Assembly: GCA_045542595.1 (NCBI GenBank)
Contig: JAZQLI010000003.1
Coordinates: 1 to 64,000 of the forward strand
Length of the DNA stretch: 64,000 nucleotides
From: Scatosoma sp045542595
GTDB lineage: Bacteria > Bacillota > Clostridia > Christensenellales > Borkfalkiaceae
Direction: 5' to 3'
Positions 9,776 through 18,831 of the stretch are shown here, piece by piece. The notes below the pieces were generated by a model, which made no database searches, was not told the DNA's origin, and saw only the letters and a list, made by a program, of their open reading frames with translations. The position numbers were made by a program, and so were the translations under genes. Numbering within the stretch: position 1 is the stretch's first letter; each line of letters opens with the position of its first letter.

Positions 9776-11050
9776 TTATTCTTTAATAACAGCTTTTAAA
9801 TCTTCCAATAGAACAGTAGACATTACATTTCTATTGTGGTATATTCTCCCACACTCATATGCTTTCAACGAAAACGCATTTAATAATTCAGGATTTTCTA
9901 TAAGCGATATCAAATGTTGATAAATACTTTCAACATCTTGTGCCGTCATAGCGCATTCATTTTCTTTCAAATGTTCCATTGAAGCAACACCGTCGGGTCC
10001 CACCGCCAAAATAGGGCGTGCGGATTTAAAATAGTCGACAAGTTTTGTCGAAAACGATTGCCTAAGCTTCGCACAATCAGCTTTCTCTAAGCTCTCCACA
10101 TGCACCAATATATCCGCTTCTTCTTGCAACGTTTTCACTTCTTCTGCCGAAACACTACCGATAATTCGCGAACAATTCTCCACGTTTAAAGCAGCTTTCA
10201 ACGCTTCATCGTAATAATTTCCCGTATAAATACGCAAGAATGCCTTTTCACCGTCCTTGTTTAACCGTTGCAGTGCTTGTACAATCAACTGCAAACTTTT
10301 CCAACGATTCATACCGATATTGCCCGTATAAACCAGTTGTAAAGGCTTACCATACTCGTGTTTTAAAACCGGAGCGACTGAAAAATCCGCCGATTTGGTA
10401 AGCAATTTACATTCTTTTTTAAACCAAGCTTCATAATCTCCTTTTTGAATATTGGAAATCACGTACAAGTTCGACGCAACCTTTACTGTTTTACGCATAC
10501 TGCGCCTACTGCTTAAGCGACCAAGAATTTTAAAGAGCGATTTTCCAGCGCTTTTCACTGTATAATTATCATCCCAAGCATATACCATCAAGGGTTTTCG
10601 AGTATATTTTGTAATATATCTTGCCAAACGATTCAACGGACGGGAATCACTTAAGACCGTGAAAATCACGTCTGGTTGATATTCAAGCAAAAATTGCCGT
10701 AATTGCTTAGATTTCCAAACGGGAAACGACCAAATCAAATTTTGTATCCAAAAAAATACAGACCACCTATTTTTCTTGGCAAACCGCACGGCTTTATTAT
10801 CCGCCACGCTTTCTCCTTGATATCTTTCTTTTTCCTCTGTTCCCACTGTTTTGCTTTGTAAAAAAAGCCTTTTTATTATCATTTTCTCAGTGATACGGAA
10901 AGCTTTGCGAATGCTTACGTCTGGCAAACCATTTTTCGTAAAAACACTTGCAAATTCTACGTCAGGAACATTTTCGAAAACATTTAAGAAGGTGTTCCCT
11001 ATGCTTACGCTTTTGTTAATAGGTGATGCTGAAACGAATAATATTTTCAT
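9776..11050 (-). CDS. GT-B fold glycosyltransferase
   Basis: 424 aa protein with the two-domain GT-B layout: an N-terminal acceptor domain (KILFVSASPINKSVSIG, QPDVIFTVLSDSRPLNRLA) and a C-terminal donor domain (LVYTGNIGMNRWKSLQLIV, ADILVHVESLEK, STKLVDYFKSARPILAVGP). The E-x7-E motif of GT4 is replaced by the STKLVDYFKSARP version, so the exact family is uncertain. AAAGGA lies about 14 nt upstream of the ATG, a weak ribosome site. Likely adds a sugar to the lipid-linked unit. Confidence 0.8.
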   Translation of the reverse strand: MKILFVSASPINKSVSIGNTFLNVFENVPDVEFASVFTKNGLPDVSIRKAFRITEKMIIKRLFLQSKTVGTEEKERYQGESVADNKAVRFAKKNRWSVFFWIQNLIWSFPVWKSKQLRQFLLEYQPDVIFTVLSDSRPLNRLARYITKYTRKPLMVYAWDDNYTVKSAGKSLFKILGRLSSRRSMRKTVKVASNLYVISNIQKGDYEAWFKKECKLLTKSADFSVAPVLKHEYGKPLQLVYTGNIGMNRWKSLQLIVQALQRLNKDGEKAFLRIYTGNYYDEALKAALNVENCSRIIGSVSAEEVKTLQEEADILVHVESLEKADCAKLRQSFSTKLVDYFKSARPILAVGPDGVASMEHLKENECAMTAQDVESIYQHLISLIENPELLNAFSLKAYECGRIYHNRNVMSTVLLEDLKAVIKE

Positions 11051-11077
11051 AACCCGCTTAAATGTCCTTTTCTTCTG

Positions 11078-11956
11078 TCAAGATAAATCAATCCAATCAC
11101 CCAATTTTTTTTCCCACTCATCAGGCTTAAACAACCAAAATCCTCCGCCGTGGAAAAATGTAAATTCCCCAAAATAAATTTTGCCTTTAATCTCATATAA
11201 ATCAATACGGACAAACTTCATTCCCGCTGACAACTTTGCCGCCATTGCTTTCATTTCTTCAAACAATGCAGGTTTTTTGATTTGCATCCCTGACTGCGGA
11301 TGAATATTTACGATATCTAGATGATTAAAATCCATATCGAAGAAATCAAACTTTACATCAACGCTTCTATCCGTTGCAATAAACATAATTTCTGGTTTGC
11401 CGTTAAAACAAAAAAATTTATAATCTTCAATATCCTTTGCATCATCTGGTACCATATAGGTTTCTGCCATAATCATTGGCTTTACCCTTTTATATGGATA
11501 TTCTCTCCCGATAGCGTAAGGATTCATTTTTAATCTAGATTTAAAAAACTTCGCAAATTCTTTATGGTCTATTTTTGATTTGTCCTTAACTATTTTCACA
11601 CTTCCCGAATCATGATTGCATTTCAAAACAAATTGATTGGGCAGCGCATCAAAATCGATATCCTCGTATTTATCCCATTGCCCAAGCAATGGAAAACAAA
11701 TATCTTCTCCTATTTTTTCTTTTATGTATTCTCTCACTTTGATTTTATCAACCAAATATGTATATTCAGGATTTTGTTCGTGGATTTTCAACCAGTTTAA
11801 TTTCTCATTAAATCCCATAGGCTTTTTAAGATTTAACTTTTTCCCCGTCTTGATTTTATAAACCATTTTTAAATACGGTTTCGTGGGAATAAATCTTAAA
11901 CAACTTATCAATTTTAAACGAAACTCCCGATTTTTAAAAATCCTTTTATAATCCAT
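11078..11956 (-). CDS. TupA-like ATP-grasp protein
   Basis: 292 aa protein of the TupA-like ATP-grasp family, first described in teichuronopeptide synthesis and frequent in capsule loci. Family features are GFNEKLNWLKIHEQNPEY near residue 50, the LPNQFVLKCNHDSGSVKIVK strand-loop, and GEFTFFHGGGFWLFKPDEWE at the C-terminus. ATP-grasp enzymes ligate a carboxylate to an amine or hydroxyl, so it may attach an amino acid to a uronic acid residue; that fits the UDP-sugar dehydrogenase just upstream but is inference. AAGGAG is eight nt before the ATG at 11956; a GTG at 11959 is closer to it. Confidence 0.82.
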   Translation of the reverse strand: MDYKRIFKNREFRLKLISCLRFIPTKPYLKMVYKIKTGKKLNLKKPMGFNEKLNWLKIHEQNPEYTYLVDKIKVREYIKEKIGEDICFPLLGQWDKYEDIDFDALPNQFVLKCNHDSGSVKIVKDKSKIDHKEFAKFFKSRLKMNPYAIGREYPYKRVKPMIMAETYMVPDDAKDIEDYKFFCFNGKPEIMFIATDRSVDVKFDFFDMDFNHLDIVNIHPQSGMQIKKPALFEEMKAMAAKLSAGMKFVRIDLYEIKGKIYFGEFTFFHGGGFWLFKPDEWEKKLGDWIDLS

Positions 11957-12930
11957 CACAAATTCTCCTTATACCAAGCAATCGCTTCGTTTAAACCGCG
12001 CGCAAAATCGTATTCAGGCTCGTAGCCCAAAAGCTCCCTTGCCTTAGAAATATCCGCGTTGCTATGCTTAATATCCCCCTTTCTATCCGGACCGAATTTC
12101 GGCGGAATATCTTTACCCAACGCTTTCGTAAGCGTATTGTAGATATCTATCAAATATTCTCTGCCGCCGTAGGCGATATTGAACGCGTTTCCTGCCGCCT
12201 CGTGCGAAGCCAAACACGCCTTCAAATTTGCTTCAATAACGTTTTCGATATACGTGAAATCACGACTTTGTTTTCCGTCGCCGTTAATCGTCGGCTGCTC
12301 GTCCGCCAAAAGCTGTTTAATGAATTTGGGAATAACCGCCGCGTATGCGCCGTTGGGGTCTTGTCTGCGCCCGAATACGTTGAAATACCGCATACCGTAC
12401 GTATCCAAGCCGTAAAATTTCGTATAGAGTTTTGCCCACTCTTCATCGCAACGTTTGGTAAGCGCATAGGGAGAGAGTAAATTTCCTTCGCGACCTTCGC
12501 GCTTGGGTAAATTCGGTTCGTCGCCGTAAACGGAAGACGACGACGCGTACACAAATTTCTTTACGCCGTTTTGCCGCGCCGCTTCTAACATATTCAGCGT
12601 GCCTTCGATATTGTTTTTGCAATAGAACAGTGGCATTTCCAACGAACGGGGAACGCTCCCCCACGCCGCTTGGTTGAGTACGTAATCCACTCCTTTACAC
12701 GCTTGCATACAAACGTCTAAATCTTTGATATCTCCTTTTACAAACTCGTAATTCGGATTATTCAAAAACATATCGACGTTACTCTGTTTGCCCGTAGACA
12801 AATCGTCCAAGCAACGCACTTTATAGCCCATTTTTAAAATGGCTTCACAAAGATTAGAACCGATAAACCCCGCGCCGCCCGTTACCAAAAACAACGAATT
12901 TTCAGGGAATTTCAAATGCGTATATCCCAT
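11956..12930 (-). CDS. UDP-sugar 4-epimerase, WbpP/TviC-like SDR
   Basis: 324 aa extended short-chain dehydrogenase. VTGGAGFIGSNL (about residues 16-27) binds NAD, SSSSVYGDE gives the catalytic Ser/Thr region and SPYALTKRCDEEWA the YxxxK pair. The segment NQAAWGSVPRSLEMPLFYC is typical of the WbpP/TviC group that interconverts UDP-GlcNAc(A) and UDP-GalNAc(A). It directly follows a UDP-HexNAc 6-dehydrogenase-type gene with four bases between, so the pair probably makes UDP-GalNAcA as in Vi antigen synthesis. From here upstream the base composition resembles the rest of the chromosome. Confidence 0.9.
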   Translation of the reverse strand: MGYTHLKFPENSLFLVTGGAGFIGSNLCEAILKMGYKVRCLDDLSTGKQSNVDMFLNNPNYEFVKGDIKDLDVCMQACKGVDYVLNQAAWGSVPRSLEMPLFYCKNNIEGTLNMLEAARQNGVKKFVYASSSSVYGDEPNLPKREGREGNLLSPYALTKRCDEEWAKLYTKFYGLDTYGMRYFNVFGRRQDPNGAYAAVIPKFIKQLLADEQPTINGDGKQSRDFTYIENVIEANLKACLASHEAAGNAFNIAYGGREYLIDIYNTLTKALGKDIPPKFGPDRKGDIKHSNADISKARELLGYEPEYDFARGLNEAIAWYKENL

Positions 12931-12934
12931 AATA

Positions 12935-14251
12935 TTACAATCTCCAGTAATTATATCCTGCTTTTTCGAATTCCGTTCTGTTTAACAAACCTTTGATATC
13001 CAACAATACCTTTTGCCCTGCACCGAACATAGCGTCTAAATCCGCAACAGTAAAGCTCGTAAACTCCTTATGCGCCACCGCAAGCACAACGGCGTCCATA
13101 TCTTTTACGACTGCAATATCCGTAAACTTTACGCCGTAAAGCCGTTCGGCTTCATCCGCGTCCGCCGCAGGATCGGCAATCGTCGGCTCTATGCCGTATT
13201 CGCGGAGTTCTTTTACGATATCGAATACCTTACTGTTTCTTGTATCAGGACAGTTCTCTTTAAACGTAAAGCCCAAAATAGCCACTTTCGCGTCTTTTAC
13301 CGACTTCCCTGCTTTAATCAGGTTTTTAATGACGTTTTCTGCAACGTATTTACCCATATCGTCGTTAATTCGACGTCCCGCCAAAATTACCTGACTGTGA
13401 TAACCAAGCATTTCCGCTTTATACGTCAAATAATAAGGGTCTACGCCGATACAGTGTCCGCCAACCAAGCCGGGATAGAACTGTAAAAAGTTCCATTTCG
13501 TCCCCGCCGCTTCCAAAACGGACTTCGTATCAATGCCTATCTTGTTGAAAATAATCGACAACTCGTTCATAAACGCGATATTGATATCCCGTTGACTGTT
13601 TTCAATTACCTTTGCCGCTTCGGCTACCTTGATATTCGCCGCTCTATGTACCCCTGCTTCTACCACGAGCTCGTACACCTTCGCCACGATATCCAGCGTT
13701 TCTTCGTCCATACCCGAAACGATTTTCTTTATCGTTTCCAAACGGTGCACCTTATCCCCAGGATTGATACGTTCGGGCGAGTAGCCCACCTTAAAATCAA
13801 CGCCGCACGTAAGCCCCGATTCTTGTTCGAGTATAGGCACGCAAACGTCTTCGGTAACGCCGGGATACACCGTCGATTCAAACACGACAATACTTCCCTT
13901 TACAAGGTTGCGTCCTACGATACGGCTTGCCCCTTCCACGGGCGTTAAATCGGGCGTGTGGTCGTCGTATACAGGCGTAGGCACGGCTACGATATGGAAC
14001 TTCGCTTCGCGAAGCTTCGTTTCGTCCGCCGTGAATTCTACACTGCAATTTTTAATGGCTTCGTCCCCTACTTCTTTCGTAGGGTCTATGCCCGATTTAT
14101 ACAAGTCTATTTTCGCCTTGTTTAAATCGAACCCGATAACGTCTACTTTTTTGGAAAACGCCACGGCAATGGGCATACCTACGTAACCGAGCCCCACTAA
14201 AGAAATCTTCTCTTTTTTGCTTACAATGTTTTCGTATAAGTTCTTATACAT
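12935..14251 (-). CDS. nucleotide sugar dehydrogenase, TviB/WbpO-like
   Basis: 438 aa UDP-glucose/GDP-mannose dehydrogenase superfamily member. GLGYVGMPIAVAF (about 20-32) is the NAD-binding loop, FESTVYPGVTEDVC the TviB-type central motif, VAEAAKVIENSQRDINIAF the dimer helix and GGHCIGVDPYYLTYKA carries the catalytic Cys. The set is characteristic of UDP-N-acetyl-glucosamine/galactosamine 6-dehydrogenases rather than UDP-glucose dehydrogenase. Reaction: two-step NAD-dependent oxidation of C6 to a carboxylate. GGGGG precedes the ATG. Its product would feed the 4-epimerase downstream. Confidence 0.9.
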   Translation of the reverse strand: MYKNLYENIVSKKEKISLVGLGYVGMPIAVAFSKKVDVIGFDLNKAKIDLYKSGIDPTKEVGDEAIKNCSVEFTADETKLREAKFHIVAVPTPVYDDHTPDLTPVEGASRIVGRNLVKGSIVVFESTVYPGVTEDVCVPILEQESGLTCGVDFKVGYSPERINPGDKVHRLETIKKIVSGMDEETLDIVAKVYELVVEAGVHRAANIKVAEAAKVIENSQRDINIAFMNELSIIFNKIGIDTKSVLEAAGTKWNFLQFYPGLVGGHCIGVDPYYLTYKAEMLGYHSQVILAGRRINDDMGKYVAENVIKNLIKAGKSVKDAKVAILGFTFKENCPDTRNSKVFDIVKELREYGIEPTIADPAADADEAERLYGVKFTDIAVVKDMDAVVLAVAHKEFTSFTVADLDAMFGAGQKVLLDIKGLLNRTEFEKAGYNYWRL

Positions 14252-14268
14252 TTCGGTTTCCCCCTTGA

Positions 14269-15339
14269 TTATAACGAATTAATTTGTCGTAAATATTTAT
14301 CAACAACCATTTGTCGATTAAATTCACTTTCCATTTTTTGCCTAGCCCTTATACCCATTTCGCTTTTTTGTTCATCACTCAAAGCCATAAATTTTTCGAT
14401 TGTCTCACAAAGAGAATTTACGTTTTTAGGTGCAAACCCAAACCCCGACACTCCCTCGTCAAACGATTCTTGACAACCGGGTATATTCGACGCCAAAATA
14501 GGACGTCCACACGCTGCTGCCTCTAAAAGTACGTTTGCCATACCTTCATGATAAGACGGCAATACAATGGCGTGTGCCTTTTCTAAATATGGTTTGACGT
14601 CTTTGTGGAAACCCACACATTTTACATTCTGCAAGTTTGCAAACGGATTTTCTGAACCGTATTCCACGTCGCCAACAATCACAAAACAAAGATTTCTTCG
14701 CTCTTTCAAGCGTGTAGCGGCTTCAGCCAATTCAAACACGCCTTTGTCTCTAATAATTCTACCCACAAAAACGATGTTCGTTGTTTCCCCATCGGGATAT
14801 TGCATAAAGGGGAATTTTTCAATGTTCACCCCCGAACCGGGCAATAATTCGGTAGAGTCCGAAACAACTTTCTTTTTTCGAAAAAACTGTTCGTTCGCTT
14901 GGTTTTGAAAAAATACGCATTTCGCCTTTTTTAAGCCTTTTTTATAAAGCCAAAGCATCAGCTTTTGCATAATACCGCCATCGCCGACAACGCCTAAACC
15001 CGTTACGTTTGCCACGTACGGCACCTTCCGTTTTCCGCAAGCCATACCCCCGTATACGTTCGGCTTAATAGTAAACGTAAATACAATATCAGGCTTGATG
15101 CTTTTTAAAAGCTTTTTATAATCACGTAACAGCTTCAAATCCTTAAAGGGATTTTTTCCGTGGCGAGCAACTTCCGTTTCTACAACCTTTGCCCCCAAAG
15201 CTTCAATTTCAGGTATACGGTCGCTTTTAGGAACGCTTACAATTACTTCATGCCCTTCCGCAACCAAAGCGCAAATGAGTTCGCAACGAAATTGCAAAAC
15301 AGTTGTTACGTCATTTACTAAAATGAGTATCTTTTTCAT
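14269..15339 (-). CDS. GT4 family glycosyltransferase, PglA/CapM-like
   Basis: 356 aa GT-B enzyme. KILILVNDVTTVLQFRCELI and FTFTIKPNVYGGMACGK are typical of PglA-like GalNAc transferases that add the second sugar to an undecaprenyl-diphosphate sugar; the donor domain has FVGRIIRDKGVFELAEA and the E-x7-E motif in SYHEGMANVLLEAAACGRP. Position next to the initiating phosphoglycosyl transferase block and the UDP-GalNAcA-type genes fits an early transfer of a GalNAc-like residue, which is inferred. Confidence 0.88.
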   Translation of the reverse strand: MKKILILVNDVTTVLQFRCELICALVAEGHEVIVSVPKSDRIPEIEALGAKVVETEVARHGKNPFKDLKLLRDYKKLLKSIKPDIVFTFTIKPNVYGGMACGKRKVPYVANVTGLGVVGDGGIMQKLMLWLYKKGLKKAKCVFFQNQANEQFFRKKKVVSDSTELLPGSGVNIEKFPFMQYPDGETTNIVFVGRIIRDKGVFELAEAATRLKERRNLCFVIVGDVEYGSENPFANLQNVKCVGFHKDVKPYLEKAHAIVLPSYHEGMANVLLEAAACGRPILASNIPGCQESFDEGVSGFGFAPKNVNSLCETIEKFMALSDEQKSEMGIRARQKMESEFNRQMVVDKYLRQINSL

Positions 15340-15340
15340 T

Positions 15341-16258
15341 TTACCAATTCTCTTTTACTTTTTCCATGATTGTTTCAGCGTCAATACAATATTGTTTTCT
15401 TAAATATTTTTGACTACCAACGATAGAAGAATATTTATCGTTTAAACCCACGCGGACAAGCTTTGCTTTCACGCCGTCCACTTCCGCCAAAACTTCCGCC
15501 ACCGCCGAGCCAAAACCACCGCTTAAGTTGTGTTCTTCCACAGTAACAATCGTTTTATGCGTTTTCGCGCATTCTAAAATGACTTCTTTATCAATAGGCT
15601 TTACGGTCGGGAACGTATATACCGTCGGCTCCATTCCCTGCGTTTTTAAGTTCTCGCAGGCTTGATGCACTTCATCGAATATCGCGCCCGTGGAAAATAT
15701 AGCAACCTTTTCGCCCTTTTGAATTTCTATCGCTTTTCCTATCGCGAAGTTTTCTACTTTGTCATGAATACGCTGTTCGCCCCCTCTACCCAAACGAAGA
15801 TAGCAAGTCCCCGGCGTTTCGTAAATAGCTTTTGTCGCAGCCTCCGCTTCCACCAAATCCCCAGGCGCAAGCACCGTTACGTCGGGAAGCGAACGCATCA
15901 TCGCGATATCTTCCGTCGCGTGATGACTCATACCAAGCGAACCGTATACAAAGCCGCCCCCCACACAAACGACTTTTACGTTTGCGTTATGATACGCGCA
16001 ATCGTTTCTAATTTGTTCAATACAACGCAAGGTAGGGAAATTTCCAATTGAATATGTATAAACAATCTTCCCTTGCATTGCAAGGCCTGCGGCAATAGAC
16101 GTCATATTTTGTTCCGCAATACCTGCATTGATAATTTGGTCAGGCAATTCTGTCCAAAACGGCTTTAATACTCCAAAACCAAGGTCGCCCGTAATGATAT
16201 ACACGTTTTTATCTTTCTTCGCAATTTCAAGCAAAGTTCTTACAAATGTATCTCTCAT
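15341..16258 (-). CDS. transketolase, C-terminal subunit (pyrimidine-binding + C-terminal domains)
   Basis: 305 aa protein holding only the second half of a transketolase/DXS-type enzyme. The cofactor-activating glutamate is in NAGIAEQNMTSIAAGLAMQG, followed by YLRLGRGGEQR and a transketolase C domain ending near LRKQYCIDAETI. It overlaps the N-terminal subunit gene by four bases (ATGA), so the two halves are surely co-translated and assemble. Split transketolases occur in polysaccharide loci, where they probably make or attach an unusual sugar rather than serve the pentose phosphate route; the product here is unknown. Confidence 0.9.
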   Translation of the reverse strand: MRDTFVRTLLEIAKKDKNVYIITGDLGFGVLKPFWTELPDQIINAGIAEQNMTSIAAGLAMQGKIVYTYSIGNFPTLRCIEQIRNDCAYHNANVKVVCVGGGFVYGSLGMSHHATEDIAMMRSLPDVTVLAPGDLVEAEAATKAIYETPGTCYLRLGRGGEQRIHDKVENFAIGKAIEIQKGEKVAIFSTGAIFDEVHQACENLKTQGMEPTVYTFPTVKPIDKEVILECAKTHKTIVTVEEHNLSGGFGSAVAEVLAEVDGVKAKLVRVGLNDKYSSIVGSQKYLRKQYCIDAETIMEKVKENW

Positions 16259-17106
16259 TTGGTTTCCTCCTCGTAGGGGTCGCTTACCCCGTCGGGCATT
16301 GCCGCACGTAATTCTTTTAACGCCCCGTCATATTCTTCACCGTCATGGGGAAAACGATAATGCCAAAGAATATCAAATTCCATAAAAGAAATCCCTTTGC
16401 CTTTGACTGTATTCGCAATAATTACAGTCGGCTTGTCCACGCTTTGTTTCGCAGTATTCAACGCGGTGCGAAGCTCGTCGTGGTTATGACCGTCTATATC
16501 GAACACGTTCCAACCAAACGCTTTCCATTTCTCGGCAAACGGAGCAAGCGAAAGCGTATTTTCACAAAAATCCAAACTTTGCATTTTATTGTGGTCTATA
16601 ATAACGACAAATTGATTGAGTTTAAAGTGATTAGCAAACAGAGCCATTTCCCAAATAGAGCCCTCGTCGCATTCGCCGTCGCCAACGATTGCATACGTAT
16701 AATAGGGCTTGTTGTTCAATTTTGCATTTAAAGCTATGCCTGCCGCCATACAAGCGCCGTGTCCAAGCGAGCCCGTAGAAATTTCTACACCGGGAACGCC
16801 TTTATGGGAAACGTGCCCCGATAACCGACTGCCGTCCGCATAATGCGTTTTTAACTCTTCTCTATCAAAAAAGCCTTTTTCTGCCAAAGCAGCATAAATC
16901 GCCGCACCGGCGTGTCCCTTACTCAAAATAACTCTGTCGCGATTTTCATCTGTCAAGTTATTCGGAGAAATATTTGCCACGTCATTGTACAAAACGGCAA
17001 CGATATCCGCCACGGATAAAATTGCGCCTATATGGCTACCGTGCGAAATATGCGTCATTTCCACACCGTGGCGCTTAATCAGCCACGCCAACTGTTCACT
17101 GTTCAT
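16255..17106 (-). CDS. transketolase, N-terminal subunit (TPP-binding domain)
   Basis: 283 aa protein equal to the thiamine-diphosphate-binding half of transketolase. GHAGAAIYAALAEKG, HVSHKGVPGVEISTGSLGHG and the GDG-N cofactor motif GDGECDEGSIWEMALFAN ... IDHNKMQ are intact, so the subunit should bind Mg-TPP. It carries none of the pyrimidine domain, which is encoded by the next gene. It lies five bases after an aldo/keto reductase gene, suggesting a shared pathway. Confidence 0.9.
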   Translation of the reverse strand: MNSEQLAWLIKRHGVEMTHISHGSHIGAILSVADIVAVLYNDVANISPNNLTDENRDRVILSKGHAGAAIYAALAEKGFFDREELKTHYADGSRLSGHVSHKGVPGVEISTGSLGHGACMAAGIALNAKLNNKPYYTYAIVGDGECDEGSIWEMALFANHFKLNQFVVIIDHNKMQSLDFCENTLSLAPFAEKWKAFGWNVFDIDGHNHDELRTALNTAKQSVDKPTVIIANTVKGKGISFMEFDILWHYRFPHDGEEYDGALKELRAAMPDGVSDPYEEETK

Positions 17107-17111
17107 CTTTT

Positions 17112-18056
17112 TTACCCCTTTGAGATTTTTTCCAACTTATCAATTTCTTCTTCCGTCAAAGTCCAACCTGTCGCCTCTATATTTTGTAAAATTTGTTTTG
17201 GCTTTTTCGCTCCCACAAGAACTACGGAATTTTTTAAATAATCCAATATAAAACGAATAGCCACAGACGAAACAGATTTTCCTTTTTCAGCCGCAATTTC
17301 TTTTAATACTTCTACAATTTCCAAATTTTTTAACAGTTTTTCGCCGTGAAAATTTACATAAATATCTCGCGAACGTCTGTCGTTCTGTTGAAAATTACAA
17401 TCTTTATCGTACTTTCCCGTTAAAATCCCTTGTCCTAAACTCCCCCACGTAAAAGGCGTCATTGCAAATTCATCACGAAAATAAAACATTTCTTTTTCGT
17501 TTTTTCTGCAAGCCAAACTATATTCGTCTTGAAAAGAAACAAACGGATTGTCCGCCCCCAAAGCACGCAAATCCGCAATATCTTTTTCGTGAATATTCGA
17601 TAATCCATAGTAACGGATTTTCCCTTGTTGGCGTAAAATTTCCAAGGATTCGGCAACGTCAACAAGTGGAGTTACTCCGTCGCGGTAATGCACTTGATAT
17701 AAGTCGATATACTCGCGTTTTAAACGCCGTAAACTCTCTTCTAGCGCCTTGAATATATACTGGCGAGAATTATCGTACGCCGTTTTCCCGTTTTCTACGC
17801 GTACACCGAATTTTGTCGCAACAATAACGTTTGTGCTATTCGCCCCAAGACCTTCCGCTAAATTTCTTTCGCTTTCCCCAAGCCCATATGTATCCGCAGT
17901 ATCAAAAAAATTAATTCCATTATCCACTGCGGTTTTAACCGTATCAACCAATTCATTTTTTTGTGTATCGCCCCAACCGTATCCACCGAGAGGACACCCC
18001 CCAAGGCATAACGCCGATACAAACAAATCCGTTTTCTTAATCCTTACCTTTTGCAT
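17112..18056 (-). CDS. aldo/keto reductase
   Basis: 314 aa NADPH-dependent aldo/keto reductase. The catalytic tetrad is visible: Asp and Tyr in FFDTADTYGLGESERNLA, Lys in VIVATKFGV and His in LYQVHYRDG. The C-terminal cofactor segment includes VLVGAKKPKQILQNIEAT. Its place inside the polysaccharide operon between the phosphoglycosyl transferase and the split transketolase suggests reduction of a keto-sugar or aldehyde intermediate; the substrate cannot be read from sequence. Confidence 0.9.
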   Translation of the reverse strand: MQKVRIKKTDLFVSALCLGGCPLGGYGWGDTQKNELVDTVKTAVDNGINFFDTADTYGLGESERNLAEGLGANSTNVIVATKFGVRVENGKTAYDNSRQYIFKALEESLRRLKREYIDLYQVHYRDGVTPLVDVAESLEILRQQGKIRYYGLSNIHEKDIADLRALGADNPFVSFQDEYSLACRKNEKEMFYFRDEFAMTPFTWGSLGQGILTGKYDKDCNFQQNDRRSRDIYVNFHGEKLLKNLEIVEVLKEIAAEKGKSVSSVAIRFILDYLKNSVVLVGAKKPKQILQNIEATGWTLTEEEIDKLEKISKG

Positions 18057-18068
18057 TCCCTTCGCCCC

Positions 18069-18791
18069 TTATCCTTCTATCGTCCCGTTTACACTGAAAT
18101 CACACTCGGCTTTCGTGTTGTCTTCCGCCACGGCAACTTCAAGTATTTTCGTCGTCTCATCCGTTATCGCATCACTCGACTCTTCCGTTTGTACGTTGGA
18201 TGAACCATCGTCCACGTTCCCTTCATTTGTTAAAACCGATTTTATAGTCATAAAGAAAATTTTAAAATCTAAGCCGAAAGATAATTTGTCCACGTAATAA
18301 TTGTCATATTCAAAACGAGCTTTTACCGTGTTGGTTTTTCTTCCGTGTACGGCAGCCCAACCAGTTACGCCAGGACGAACGTTAAAACGTTTTAATTCTT
18401 CTTCCGTATATTCTTCCCATTTTTTGGGGTAATAGGTAAGCACAGGACGCGGACCAATTAACGACATATCGCCTTTGAGAATATTCACAGCTTGCGGAAT
18501 TTCGTCCAAGCTCGTCGCACGCAAAAAACGACCTACCTTTGTAACGCGGGGGTCGCCCTTTGCCGAATACACGCCGCTGCCCGTATGCTCCGCACCTACG
18601 CACATAGAACGGAATTTGTACATTTTAAACACCTTGCCGTTTTTACCGATTCGTTCCTGCTTAAAAATAACAGGTCCTTTCGATTCTATCTTAATGGCAA
18701 TGGCGATAAGTAGTAAAATCGGCGCAGAAATGATTAAAATCAACAGCGCCAAAACAATATCAAAAAATCTCTTAAAAAAATGCTTGTACAT
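18069..18791 (-). CDS. initiating phosphoglycosyl transferase (PglC/WbaP-type sugar transferase)
   Basis: 240 aa monotopic phosphoglycosyl transferase that moves sugar-1-phosphate from a UDP-sugar to undecaprenyl phosphate, starting the repeat unit. Features: re-entrant hydrophobic helix after FKRFFDIVLALLILI, FKQERIGKNGKVFKMYKFRS, and the catalytic SLDEIPQAVNILKGDMSLIG followed by GPRP. The C-terminal 35 residues are Thr/Asp/Glu-rich and atypical. I place the start at the ATG at 18791 because a perfect promoter occupies 18832-18860; upstream in-frame starts at 18833 and 18860 lie inside it. It is the first gene of the operon. Confidence 0.9.
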   Translation of the reverse strand: MYKHFFKRFFDIVLALLILIISAPILLLIAIAIKIESKGPVIFKQERIGKNGKVFKMYKFRSMCVGAEHTGSGVYSAKGDPRVTKVGRFLRATSLDEIPQAVNILKGDMSLIGPRPVLTYYPKKWEEYTEEELKRFNVRPGVTGWAAVHGRKTNTVKARFEYDNYYVDKLSFGLDFKIFFMTIKSVLTNEGNVDDGSSNVQTEESSDAITDETTKILEVAVAEDNTKAECDFSVNGTIEG

Positions 18792-18831
18792 ATCCCCCAA
18801 ATCAACCCCCAAAAAATTTAAACTCCTATAC

